Origin: Anaerolineae bacterium CG2_30_64_16
Lineage (GTDB): Bacteria; Chloroflexota; Anaerolineae; CG2-30-64-16
Length of the DNA: 6,221 nt
NCBI GenBank assembly: GCA_001871755.1
Contig: MNXL01000347.1
Coordinates: forward strand, 1 to 6,221
Direction: 5' to 3'
Shown: in pieces, positions 1 to 5,700 of the stretch
Layout: each line of letters starts with the position of its first letter
Position numbering within the stretch: the first letter of the stretch is position 1
The notes under the pieces: model-generated
The model's input: only the letters and a program-made list of their open reading frames with translations
Databases searched by the model: none
What the model was told of the DNA's origin: nothing
Translations under genes and position numbers: made by a program

Positions 1-74
1 TCTTGCGGACATGTGCGTCTTACGCAGTATAGTATTACCCCGCGACATTTGCGTTGATCGCGAGAATCTTCCTT

Positions 75-134
75 ACCACGAAGACACCAAGACACAAAGC
101 CTTTGAGACCTTCGTGTTTTTGTGCCTTTGTGGT
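75..134. repeat. 25-bp imperfect inverted repeat
   Basis: The arms are 75-99 and 110-134, and 20 of 25 positions are complementary around a 10-nt loop (100-109). The left arm begins ACCACGAAGACACC and the right arm ends GCCTTTGTGGT. The arms are purine/pyrimidine-biased (GA-CA rich on one strand) and less GC-rich than the neighbouring genes. There is no T-tract after the right arm, so it is not a classical terminator. Sequences of this general type are scattered between genes in many environmental bacterial genomes; that is a recollection and was not checked. The remaining sequence from 1 to 74 shows only a 5-bp stem (14-18 with 22-26) and no supportable gene. Confidence 0.75.
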
Positions 135-145
135 GATAGGTTCGG

Positions 146-175
146 TTGCGGCCGGAGGCCGCGCTATGCTATACT
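146..175 (+). promoter_or_regulatory. Candidate sigma70-type promoter of the antitoxin gene
   Basis: A -10-like TATACT lies at 170-175 (five of six matches to TATAAT). A weak -35-like TTGCGG lies 18 nt upstream at 146-151 (three of six matches). The start codon is 26 nt beyond the -10 box, giving a short leader that contains the ribosome binding site. The -35 match is poor, so the promoter may depend on an activator or may be misplaced. Confidence 0.4.
148..162. promoter_or_regulatory. GC palindrome inside the antitoxin promoter (possible operator)
   Basis: GCGGCC at 148-153 and GGCCGC at 157-162 form a perfect 6-bp inverted repeat around GGA. It overlaps the proposed -35 box and the spacer. 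Toxin-antitoxin operons are commonly repressed by their own antitoxin at a palindrome overlapping the promoter, so this is the natural candidate for an autoregulatory operator. The assignment rests only on position and symmetry. Confidence 0.35.
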
Positions 176-189
176 GAAACTGGTCTTAC

Positions 190-198
190 AAGGAGGTG
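190..198 (+). promoter_or_regulatory. Strong ribosome binding site that fixes the antitoxin start
   Basis: AAGGAGGTG is a near-perfect Shine-Dalgarno sequence; its GGAGG core (192-196) ends 5 nt before the ATG at 202. The alternative in-frame GTG at 196 lies within this site and therefore cannot be the start. Confidence 0.8.
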
Positions 199-201
199 CG
201 C

Positions 202-450
202 ATGGTTCAGCTGGCCCGTTTGATCACGCCACAAGGCAATGCAATCGAACTCACTCCGGAGATCTACCAGCAAATCCGCTCTCTGCTGGCGGCTCAGGCT
301 CGTCGTCCTTCGCCAGATCGGCTCGATGGGATCATCCGCGTGACCTACGGCAAGTACGCCGACGGCGTCTCGCTCACACAAGCGCTGCTGGCAGAACGCG
401 CAGATGAACGCGCTCGCGAAGACGTCAAGACAAACCGCGTTCATGAGTGA
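202..450 (+). CDS. VapB-like antitoxin, small (82 aa), probably orphaned
   Basis: The start is the ATG at 202, placed 5 nt after a strong Shine-Dalgarno sequence. The 82-residue product has a short N-terminal segment (residues 1-30, LARLITPQGNAIELTPEIYQ) that reads like a beta-hairpin followed by a helix. A proline-bearing linker follows, and then a charged helical tail containing TYGKYADGVSLTQALLAER (about 48-66) and an Arg/Glu-rich end. A late GKYA..SLT.ALL.ER segment before a charged tail resembles antitoxins paired with PIN-domain toxins, in which the C-terminal part wraps the toxin. No DNA-binding fold can be assigned with confidence. The main support is context: the stop overlaps by 8 nt the start of a reading frame whose two ends look like a PIN toxin. 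Because that toxin is destroyed, the antitoxin is now likely unpaired. It might still repress its own promoter or bind a related toxin elsewhere in the genome. Confidence 0.7.
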   Translation: MVQLARLITPQGNAIELTPEIYQQIRSLLAAQARRPSPDRLDGIIRVTYGKYADGVSLTQALLAERADERAREDVKTNRVHE

Positions 451-537
451 GAACCCGCCAGCCTGCGTCCTGGATAGCTACGCCAGTTCAAGGCTGTCGA
501 GCCACTGGTAACCGTGATGTGGCTCCCGGAGGAGTAG
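443..537 (+). pseudogene. vapC (PIN-domain toxin) remnant with internal deletion
   Basis: An ATG at 443, inside the end of the antitoxin gene, opens a frame reading MSENPPACVLDSYA (443-484). VLDSYA is the typical N-terminus of PIN-domain ribonucleases, and its Asp is the first metal-binding acid. The frame then runs into unrelated residues and stops at 509-511. From 487, in another frame, the sequence reads FKAVEPLVTVMWLPEE and stops at 535-537. This matches the usual VapC C-terminus, where a final strand follows a 'TGDPEFK' segment. Intact members are about 130 residues, so roughly 100 central residues are gone, including the remaining catalytic acids, and the join at about 484-487 is out of frame. 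The expected activity, endoribonuclease cleavage of RNA, must be lost. The fragments are short, so the identification rests on both ends matching the same family, in the right order, after an antitoxin-like gene. Confidence 0.7.
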
Positions 538-549
538 TCTCAAGTCTCA
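536..549. repeat. 7-bp tandem duplication between convergent stop codons
   Basis: AGTCTCA occurs twice in succession (536-542 and 543-549). The first copy overlaps the TAG of the toxin remnant and the second contains the complement of the hydrolase stop codon. Only 9 nt separate the two convergent stops. No hairpin with a T-tract is visible in this gap. Confidence 0.6.
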
Positions 550-1359
550 GTACTTCCGCACCAAGGCTCGATACGCGGCCGGTTGGCGGCACTGGATGAT
601 CTGCTGCTCCTCTCGTACGTGTCGGACCTCGTCCAGGTCGACGGTGGCCACTGCGTAGCCCTCGACCGCCTCATCCAGCGCGGTGTGCACCTGGCCCTGC
701 GGCCCGATCAGCGCGGACTCGCCGCCGAAGCTGTAGCTGGGCTCCTCGCCCACCCGGTTGGCCGCGGCGATGTAGACTGCGTTTTCGCACGCCCGAGCTA
801 CGGTATACGCCCGCCACTCCTCCATGTGTGCCGCTTCCCACGCCGCACAAATCACGATCAACTCGGCGCCGTCCAGCGTCAGGCTGCGCGCCACCTCAGG
901 AAACGCCAGGTCCCAGCCGATCATCACGCCCAACGGCCCGAATTCGGTCTCGAACAGCGGCAGCCGGTAGCCCGGCCGGAACGCCAACCGCTCCTCCCCG
1001 CGCAGGTGCAGCTTACGGTAATCCCCTAACACCTCGCCGTCCGGCCCGATCACGATCGCGGCGTTGAAGAGGATGCTCTCCACCCGCTCCTTGATCGGCA
1101 TGCCGAAGACGATGTAGACGCCGAACTCGGCGGCCTTGCCGGCCAGAAACGAGACCGCGTGCCCCGTCACCCGCTCGGCCAGCCGCGTGAAGTTGAGCCC
1201 GCATTCGTAGCCCGACACAGCCAGCTCCGGGAAAACGATCAGCCTGGTCGGCTGTTCGCTGCACACGCGCTGGATGAAAGCCGCGATCCGGCGCAGGTTC
1301 TCCTCGTTATCATTCAGCACCGGCGCGGTCTGCGCCAGGGCGATCGTCAATTCTCGCAT
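547..1359 (-). CDS. Carbon-nitrogen hydrolase (nitrilase superfamily), nucleophile Cys replaced by Gly
   Basis: The 270-residue length is normal for the single-domain family, whose members hydrolyse nitriles, amides or carbamoyl groups in the cytoplasm using a Glu-Lys-Cys triad. The expected Glu is E45 in FPELAVSGY. The Lys is K116 in YRKLHL. A second conserved Glu follows at about E122/E123 in the GEERLAFRPG segment. The nucleophile elbow normally reads ICWD or ICYD before a FPE motif; here it is MIGWDLAFPE, so residue 148 is Gly (codon GGC at 916-918, one base from the Cys codon TGC). The later AAW...ARACENAVYIAAANRVG segment is family-typical. The rest of the gene is intact and reads as under selection. 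It may therefore be a non-hydrolytic member, a recently inactivated enzyme, or a sequencing error. The ATG at 1359 is 7 nt from an AAGGGGG ribosome binding site. Substrate and exact subfamily cannot be told. The gene converges on the toxin remnant. Confidence 0.9.
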   Translation of the reverse strand: MRELTIALAQTAPVLNDNEENLRRIAAFIQRVCSEQPTRLIVFPELAVSGYECGLNFTRLAERVTGHAVSFLAGKAAEFGVYIVFGMPIKERVESILFNAAIVIGPDGEVLGDYRKLHLRGEERLAFRPGYRLPLFETEFGPLGVMIGWDLAFPEVARSLTLDGAELIVICAAWEAAHMEEWRAYTVARACENAVYIAAANRVGEEPSYSFGGESALIGPQGQVHTALDEAVEGYAVATVDLDEVRHVREEQQIIQCRQPAAYRALVRKY

Positions 1360-1366
1360 CGCGACA

Positions 1367-1373
1367 CCCCCTT
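1367..1373 (-). promoter_or_regulatory. Ribosome binding site of the hydrolase gene
   Basis: On the minus strand AAGGGGG lies 7 nt before the ATG at 1359 and supports that start. No convincing -10/-35 pair was found between here and the repeat element that begins at 1391, so the gene's promoter may lie inside the repeats. Confidence 0.65.
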
Positions 1374-1390
1374 GAATCGTATGAATCGGT

Positions 1391-1510
1391 CGTTCGTCGG
1401 TATCTTCTCCATAGTCCGGGGCAGCTCAAGGCGGATCCGTGATCCGCCGCTCGCCCGCCGAGTCACGGACTCGGCTTGAGCAGATTTGGCCCCGCCTTTT
1501 TGAGAAGATA
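1391..1510. repeat. Cloverleaf-forming intergenic element, copy 1 (120 bp)
   Basis: The element is built of nested inverted repeats. The outer arms are TATCTTCTC (1401-1409) and GAGAAGATA (1502-1510), a perfect 9-bp match. Inside them, GGGGC near 1418-1422 can pair with GCCCC near 1489-1493, and GCTCAAG (1424-1430) pairs with CTTGAGC (1475-1481). Two tight hairpins fill the centre: GGCGGATC/GATCCGCC (1430-1437 with 1441-1448) and CCGAGTC/GACTCGG (1458-1464 with 1468-1474), each with a 3-nt loop. A single strand could fold into a two-leaf structure on a common stem. A run of five T follows the GC-rich part at 1497-1501. There is no reading frame worth reporting inside. It resembles a small non-autonomous repeat of the MITE or REP type; no transposase is present in the window. 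Confidence 0.8.
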
Positions 1511-1531
1511 CGTTCGCCGGTATCTTCTCAA
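1500..1531. repeat. 12-bp perfect inverted repeat at the junction of the two copies
   Basis: TTGAGAAGATAC (1500-1511) and GTATCTTCTCAA (1520-1531) are exact reverse complements around an 8-nt loop. The palindrome is made from the right outer arm of copy 1 and the left outer arm of copy 2. It could equally be the true unit boundary, with the cloverleaf as the spacer. Confidence 0.85.
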
Positions 1532-1649
1532 CAGGTAGGGGCAGCTCAAGGCGGATCCGTGATCCGCCGCTTGCCCGCCGAGTCACGGACTCGCCGCCGA
1601 GTCACGGACTCGGCTTGAGCAGATTTGGCCCCGCCTTTTTGAGAGGATA
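1511..1649. repeat. Cloverleaf-forming intergenic element, copy 2 (139 bp)
   Basis: This copy follows copy 1 directly, head to tail. Apart from a 19-bp duplication, about 112 of 120 positions agree with copy 1. Half of the substitutions fall in a short unpaired block (1531-1537), while the hairpin stems are unchanged. The first hairpin is at 1550-1568. The right outer arm has one change (GAGAGGATA instead of GAGAAGATA), which leaves a G-T pair in the outer stem. Stem conservation with loop or spacer change is what one expects if the folded structure matters, but two copies are too few to prove it. Confidence 0.8.
1575..1612. repeat. 19-bp tandem duplication of a hairpin within copy 2
   Basis: The 19-bp unit starting CCGCCGAGTCACGG and ending CTCG occurs at 1575-1593 and again, identically, at 1594-1612. 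Copy 1 of the element has it only once. Each unit carries the whole CCGAGTC-type hairpin arm set, so copy 2 can form an extra hairpin. The duplication fits slippage at a hairpin during replication. Confidence 0.9.
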
Positions 1650-1683
1650 CCTATACTCGCCACGGTCATAAAGTGAAGTCGTC

Positions 1684-1720
1684 CGATGCTGTGCATCGAG
1701 ACGATGCCCGCATCGGCATC
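1684..1720. other. Pair of small hairpins downstream of the SWIM gene
   Basis: CGATGC/GCATCG (1684-1689 with 1693-1698, 3-nt loop) is followed by GATGCC/GGCATC (1703-1708 with 1715-1720, 6-nt loop). GATGC and GCATC recur, so the two can also pair with one another. On the minus strand they lie 34-70 nt after the stop of the SWIM gene and could stop transcription or protect the 3' end. There is no U-tract, so a classical intrinsic terminator is not supported. The rest of the gene-free stretch from 1650 to 1683 shows nothing. Confidence 0.5.
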
Positions 1721-1745
1721 ACCTTGTCACCTTGTCACCTTGTCA
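1720..1745. repeat. Three-copy CACCTTGT tandem repeat
   Basis: The octamer CACCTTGT occurs exactly three times (1720-1727, 1728-1735, 1736-1743), followed by CA of a fourth. It ends 8 nt from the stop codon of the SWIM gene. It may vary in copy number between strains by slippage. Confidence 0.85.
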
Positions 1746-1753
1746 AGTATACA

Positions 1754-2638
1754 TCAGGGGGTCTCGGCATCGCCGTTGGCTTCGTACGCCTGGGCCAAAG
1801 CCGCGTCCGTGAGCGCCTGATAGGCCGGCGCCAGCAGGGCGGCCAGATCGCGATCCGGGAAAAAGGCCGGCGGACCCAGCCGCTTGAGCAGCGGCAGCGG
1901 CACCGCGGGCGGCTTGATCGCGGTCGGGAACGGCTCCAGCGGCTCGGCCCCCTGCCAGAAGGTCTCCAGCAGCTCGTCGAGCGGGACGACGACCTCGGGC
2001 GGTTCGGCCTCCTCCGCATCCGCGGCGTCCCCAGCGCGGCGCGCGCGCAACGCCTGGAGGATCTGCTCCTGGGTGCGGCCGCGCAGCCGGAAGATCATGA
2101 ACGGATCTTCGTCGAACTGTTCCCCCAGGATGTAGTGCGTGGCCGCGACGTGTTTACACGGGTTGGCCCAGTCAGGGCAGGAGCAATCGGTGACCAGGTC
2201 GTCGCCGGTTTCCGGGAAAAGGCTGACGCCGGCCGCCTCGAACGCCTGCTCGATGTCGGGCGGCATCTCGCCGGCCAGCAGTTGCGCGGCGAAGATCGCC
2301 TGGCCGGCCATCTCGTCGATGACCCGCTCCCACTGCGCGTCGGTCAAGGGTTGGAGTTGGATACTGATCTTGTACGGTCTGGCCCGCGAACCTTGCACGC
2401 GCGCGGCAACCGTGCCCTTTTTCTCCTCGATCGAGAGCACCTGCCCGGAGCGCGCATAGCTCCGGCCACGCCGCAGCCGGCCCGCGTCCACCAGCCCTTC
2501 CAGCGCGGTGATCCAGCGCTCGGCCCACCAGTTCTTGGCGAACTTGCCGTGCTGGCTGCGCGCCTTGAGCCCCTCGTCCGTCTCGATCGGCCGTGTGGGC
2601 TCGAAGTATTCGTAATAGTAGCGATATCGTCGGCTCAT
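1754..2638 (-). CDS. SWIM zinc-finger protein (294 aa), partner of the SNF2 ATPase
   Basis: The product carries a clear SWIM motif CxC-x6-CxH: C152, C154, C161 and H163 within DCSCPDWANPCKHVAATHYI. This zinc-binding module is known for DNA or protein binding and is found in bacteria beside SNF2 helicases. The N-terminus is rich in Tyr and Arg (MSRRYRYYYEYFEPTRPI) and is followed by WWAERWITALEGLVDAGRLRRGRSYARSGQV (37-67), which is typical of this bacterial family. A beta-rich stretch with VQGSRARPYKISIQL (81-95) comes before the zinc motif, and LGEQFDEDPFMIFRLRG (171-187) follows it. The tail holds an acidic, alanine-rich linker (about 199-215) and a helical end with no recognised fold. The start at 2638 is chosen because family conservation begins there. 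The frame stays open to 3031, but that part lies inside the SNF2 gene. Only a weak AAGAG sits upstream, so translation may depend on the preceding gene. It lies 152 bp after the SNF2 gene on the same strand and is probably co-transcribed. Confidence 0.9.
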   Translation of the reverse strand: MSRRYRYYYEYFEPTRPIETDEGLKARSQHGKFAKNWWAERWITALEGLVDAGRLRRGRSYARSGQVLSIEEKKGTVAARVQGSRARPYKISIQLQPLTDAQWERVIDEMAGQAIFAAQLLAGEMPPDIEQAFEAAGVSLFPETGDDLVTDCSCPDWANPCKHVAATHYILGEQFDEDPFMIFRLRGRTQEQILQALRARRAGDAADAEEAEPPEVVVPLDELLETFWQGAEPLEPFPTAIKPPAVPLPLLKRLGPPAFFPDRDLAALLAPAYQALTDAALAQAYEANGDAETP

Positions 2639-2661
2639 GCTCTTGATAATCCGCGGTGGCT

Positions 2662-2688
2662 GTGGCCCGGTCACGGACCTTGTGCCAC
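2662..2688. repeat. TCACGGA-loop hairpin in the SNF2-SWIM spacer
   Basis: GGTC-ACG-GACC (2669-2679) forms a tight hairpin. It is extended by GTGGC (2662-2666) pairing with GCCAC (2684-2688) across a small internal loop. The core TCACGGA at 2671-2677 is the same heptamer found in the loops of the hairpins of the 1391-1649 element. On the minus strand it lies just upstream of the SWIM gene start and could affect its translation or mRNA stability. Confidence 0.6.
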
Positions 2689-2697
2689 TGACTTTTC

Positions 2698-2778
2698 TCG
2701 CTAGCTGTGGCCGGTCTCCCGACCGAGCCACCGGAAGCCTCGCCAGAGCGGGCACGGTCAGGAGACCGGCCCGAGCGA
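2698..2778. repeat. Long hairpin in the SNF2-SWIM spacer
   Basis: The arm at 2709-2729 pairs with 2751-2771 in 19 of 21 positions, including a perfect 11-bp outer part (GGCCGGTCTCC with GGAGACCGGCC); the loop is 2730-2750. A further 5 bp (TCGCT at 2698-2702 with AGCGA at 2774-2778) extends the base. It starts 13 nt after the stop of the SNF2 gene on the minus strand. It has no T-tract, so it is more likely an mRNA processing or stability element, or a REP-like repeat, than a complete terminator. It could make expression of the two genes unequal. Confidence 0.8.
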
Positions 2779-2790
2779 AGAGGATACGTA

Positions 2791-5700
2791 CTACGCGACG
2801 TGCTCGCGGCGCAGGGTGACCAACTGGCGCAGCTCGTCGGTCGATAGCTCCGTCAGCCAATTCTCGCCACTGCCCACCACGGCCTGGGCCAGTGCGCGCT
2901 TGCTCTCGATCATGTCGTCGATCATCTCCTCCAGCGTGCCCAGCGTGACGAACTTGTGTACCTGCACGTTGCGCGTCTGGCCGATGCGGAACGCCCGGTC
3001 GGTGGCCTGATCCTCCACGGCCGGGTTCCACCAGCGGTCGAAGTGAAAGACGTGGTTGGCGCGCATCAGGTTGAGGCCGGTGCCGCCCGCCTTGAGCGAC
3101 AGCACGAAGATCGGCGGGCCGTCCGCGCTCTGGAACCGGGCGACCATCTGATCCCGTTTGGCTGCCGGTGTGCCACCATGCAAGAAGAGCACCGGCCGGT
3201 TGAGCGCGCCCTGCAGGTAGCTTTGCAGGACCCCGCCCATCTCCGCGAACTGGGAGAAGACCAGCGCCTGGTCCCCGGCCGCGACCACTTCCTCCAGCAT
3301 CTCGGTCAGCCGGTCGAGCTTGCCGCTACGGCCGGCCCACTGCTGGGCCGAAAGCCCCTGGCCGCCACTGGCGCCCCGATCACCGCTGCCCGGATGCGGG
3401 CGGCTCGGATCCGAGCCACCAACGCCCGCTTCCCGCAACGCGCCGGCCTGATGCAGGAACTGCGCGGGGTGGTTGCACACCTGCTTGAGCTTCATCAGCA
3501 TCGCCAGGATCTGCCCCCGGCGGTCCAGCCCCTCGGCCGACTCGACCTGCGCCAGCGCGTCCCGCACGGTGGCCTCGTACAGGCTGGCCTGCTCCTCGGT
3601 CAGGTTGCAGTAGACCTTCATCTCCAGCTTGTCCGGGAGGTCCTGGATCACCCGCGGGTCGGTCTTGACCCGGCGCAGGATGAAGGGGCCGATCAACGTC
3701 TTGAGCCGCGTCGCGGCGGCCTGGTCTGCGTAGCGCTCCACGGGGATGGCGAAATTCTTCCTGAACTTCTCCCGCGAGCCCAGGTAGCCGGGGTTCAGGA
3801 AGTGCATGATCGACCACAACTCAGAAAGCCGGTTCTCCACGGGGGTGCCAGTGAGCGCGATGCGAAAGTCGGCGGGCAGCTTGCGGATCGCCTGCGTCTG
3901 TTTGGCGGCCGGATTCTTGATGTTCTGCGCCTCGTCCAGCACCACTCCGCGCCAGGGCACCGCGTTCAGGGTTTCCGCGTCGCGGCGGGCCAGGGCGTAA
4001 CTGGTAACCACGAGATCGTTCCGCGCCGCCTCGACCGCAAAGTCCTCGCCCTGCAAGCGGCCGTTGCCCTGGTGTGTGTGCACGGACAGGACAGGCGCGA
4101 AGCGCTCGATCTCCCGGCGCCAGTTGCCCACCACCGAAGTAGGGCAGATCAGCAGAACCGGTTTGTCCGCGACCGCTTGCTCCTTGTCCCGCAGAAGCAG
4201 GGCGATGGTCTCGATCGTCTTGCCCAGCCCCATGTCGTCGGCCAGGCACGCGCCCAGCCCATAGCGGCGCAAGAACGCCAGCCAGGAGAAACCGTAGCGC
4301 TGATACGGGCGCAGTTGCCCGTGGAGGCCGGCCGGTTGAGGCAACTCCGCCAGCTTCTCCCGCGCGGTGAACTGGCGCAGCCAGTCGTCCAGCCAGTCCT
4401 CGAACACGACGTCATCCACGGGCAACCCGGCCACCGCATCTTCCGTGCCCAGCCCCATCTGCAACGCGCCCAACAGGCTGACATCCCCGACCTGCTCCTG
4501 CGATTTCCAGAACCGCAGCGCGGCCTCGACCTGCGCCGGGTCCAACTGCACCCACTGGCCGCGAATCTGCACCAGCGGCGTCTTCAGCGCGACCAGCGCG
4601 GCGAACTCCTCCGGCGTCAGCGTGGTGTCACCCACCGAAAGCTCCCAGCGATACGCCACCAACTGGTCGAAGCTGAGCCGGCCCGCGGCCGCCGGCGCCT
4701 CGGCCTTGCTCTTCGGCTTGACCCGCAGCCGCATGCCCAACCGGGCGCCGCGTTGATTCCACCAGGGCGGCACCAGCACACCGAAACCGCTCTGCTCCAG
4801 GAGAGGCGCGGTGTCGCGCAGGAAGCCGAACGCCTCGTCGCTGCTCAGGGCAATCTGCTCGGGCCGCGCCGCGCGCAGGCTCTGCCGGATCGGCTCGCAG
4901 AGGCGGCCGGCGTAGCCCAGCGCGGCCAGCAGCCGTTCCTGCGGCCGGTCCACCCCGCGGCCCAGGCTGCGCAGCACGTCGCCGCGCGTATCCCAGATCT
5001 CCCTGGCGGGCACCAGCAGGCTGGGGTCGTGACGCGCCTGAAGCAGGTAATGCAGGCCCCAGTGGGTCGCGTCGCCATCCGTCCCACCTTGTTCGGGCGG
5101 CGCCAGCCGAAACGCGACGCGGAAATCGCCCGTGCCCGCGACCTGGAGGTTGCGCAGCCACGCCGCGATGCTGCGGTCCAGCATCCTGAGCTGATCCGCG
5201 GTCGCCGCGACGGCCGGGTCGCTGCCGAACAGGGCGCGCAGCCAGCGCTGCGGCACGCCATCCTCCCCGCGGGCGAAGACCGGCATCTGTGCAGCGGTCC
5301 ACCCGCGGGCTAACGCATCGGCCGCGGTCTTGATGAAGCTCCCCACCAGCGCCCTGGGTGATGGGTGCGCGCCGTCCCGGCTGGCCTGAGCCCGGCAGAG
5401 GGGCGGTATGGCCGCTTCGAGGCGAGCCAGCCGCGGCGCATCCTGCGGCCCGTCCAGCACGGCCAGCCAGCGCGCGTGATAGGTCTTGCCCTTGGGGTCG
5501 GCCTGCACCAGCACCGGCACCAGCTTCTGGCCGGCAAGCGCTTCCAGGACCAGGGAGGCGACCGTGACCCAGTAGCGGCTGTCCGTGCCGATCGCCAGCC
5601 CGGCCGGCGCGTCCGCGGGCGCCGGCAGGTATGTCAGGATGGGGAATGCATCCGCGCTGGGCAGGCGCAGACCGTCGATCTGCCATGGCGCGAGATAGGG

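Noticed and set aside
196..201. GTG at 196 as antitoxin start
   Set aside because: It lies within the Shine-Dalgarno sequence itself, which is ideally spaced for the ATG at 202.
1489..1501. Intrinsic terminator on the plus strand (GC-rich stem followed by five T; same in copy 2 at 1636-1640)
   Set aside because: No plus-strand gene ends upstream of it; the nearest one reading toward it stops near 537, and the hydrolase in between is on the minus strand. The T-run is better seen as part of the repeat unit.
1391..1649. CRISPR array
   Set aside because: Only two units, directly adjacent and similar throughout, with no unique spacers between short identical repeats and no cas genes.
1673..2704. 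343-residue open frame on the plus strand opposite the SWIM gene
   Set aside because: The minus strand has the SWIM zinc motif and family-typical flanks; the plus frame starts in repeat DNA and shows no domain.
2639..3031. N-terminal extension of the SWIM frame
   Set aside because: The extension crosses the hairpin spacer and overlaps the end of the SNF2 gene in another frame. Family-like sequence begins only at the methionine at 2638.
2956..5313. 785-residue open frame on the plus strand opposite the SNF2 gene
   Set aside because: The minus strand carries every SNF2 motif in order. The plus frame is Arg/Gln/Leu-rich with no recognisable domain, as expected from an antisense frame in GC-rich DNA.
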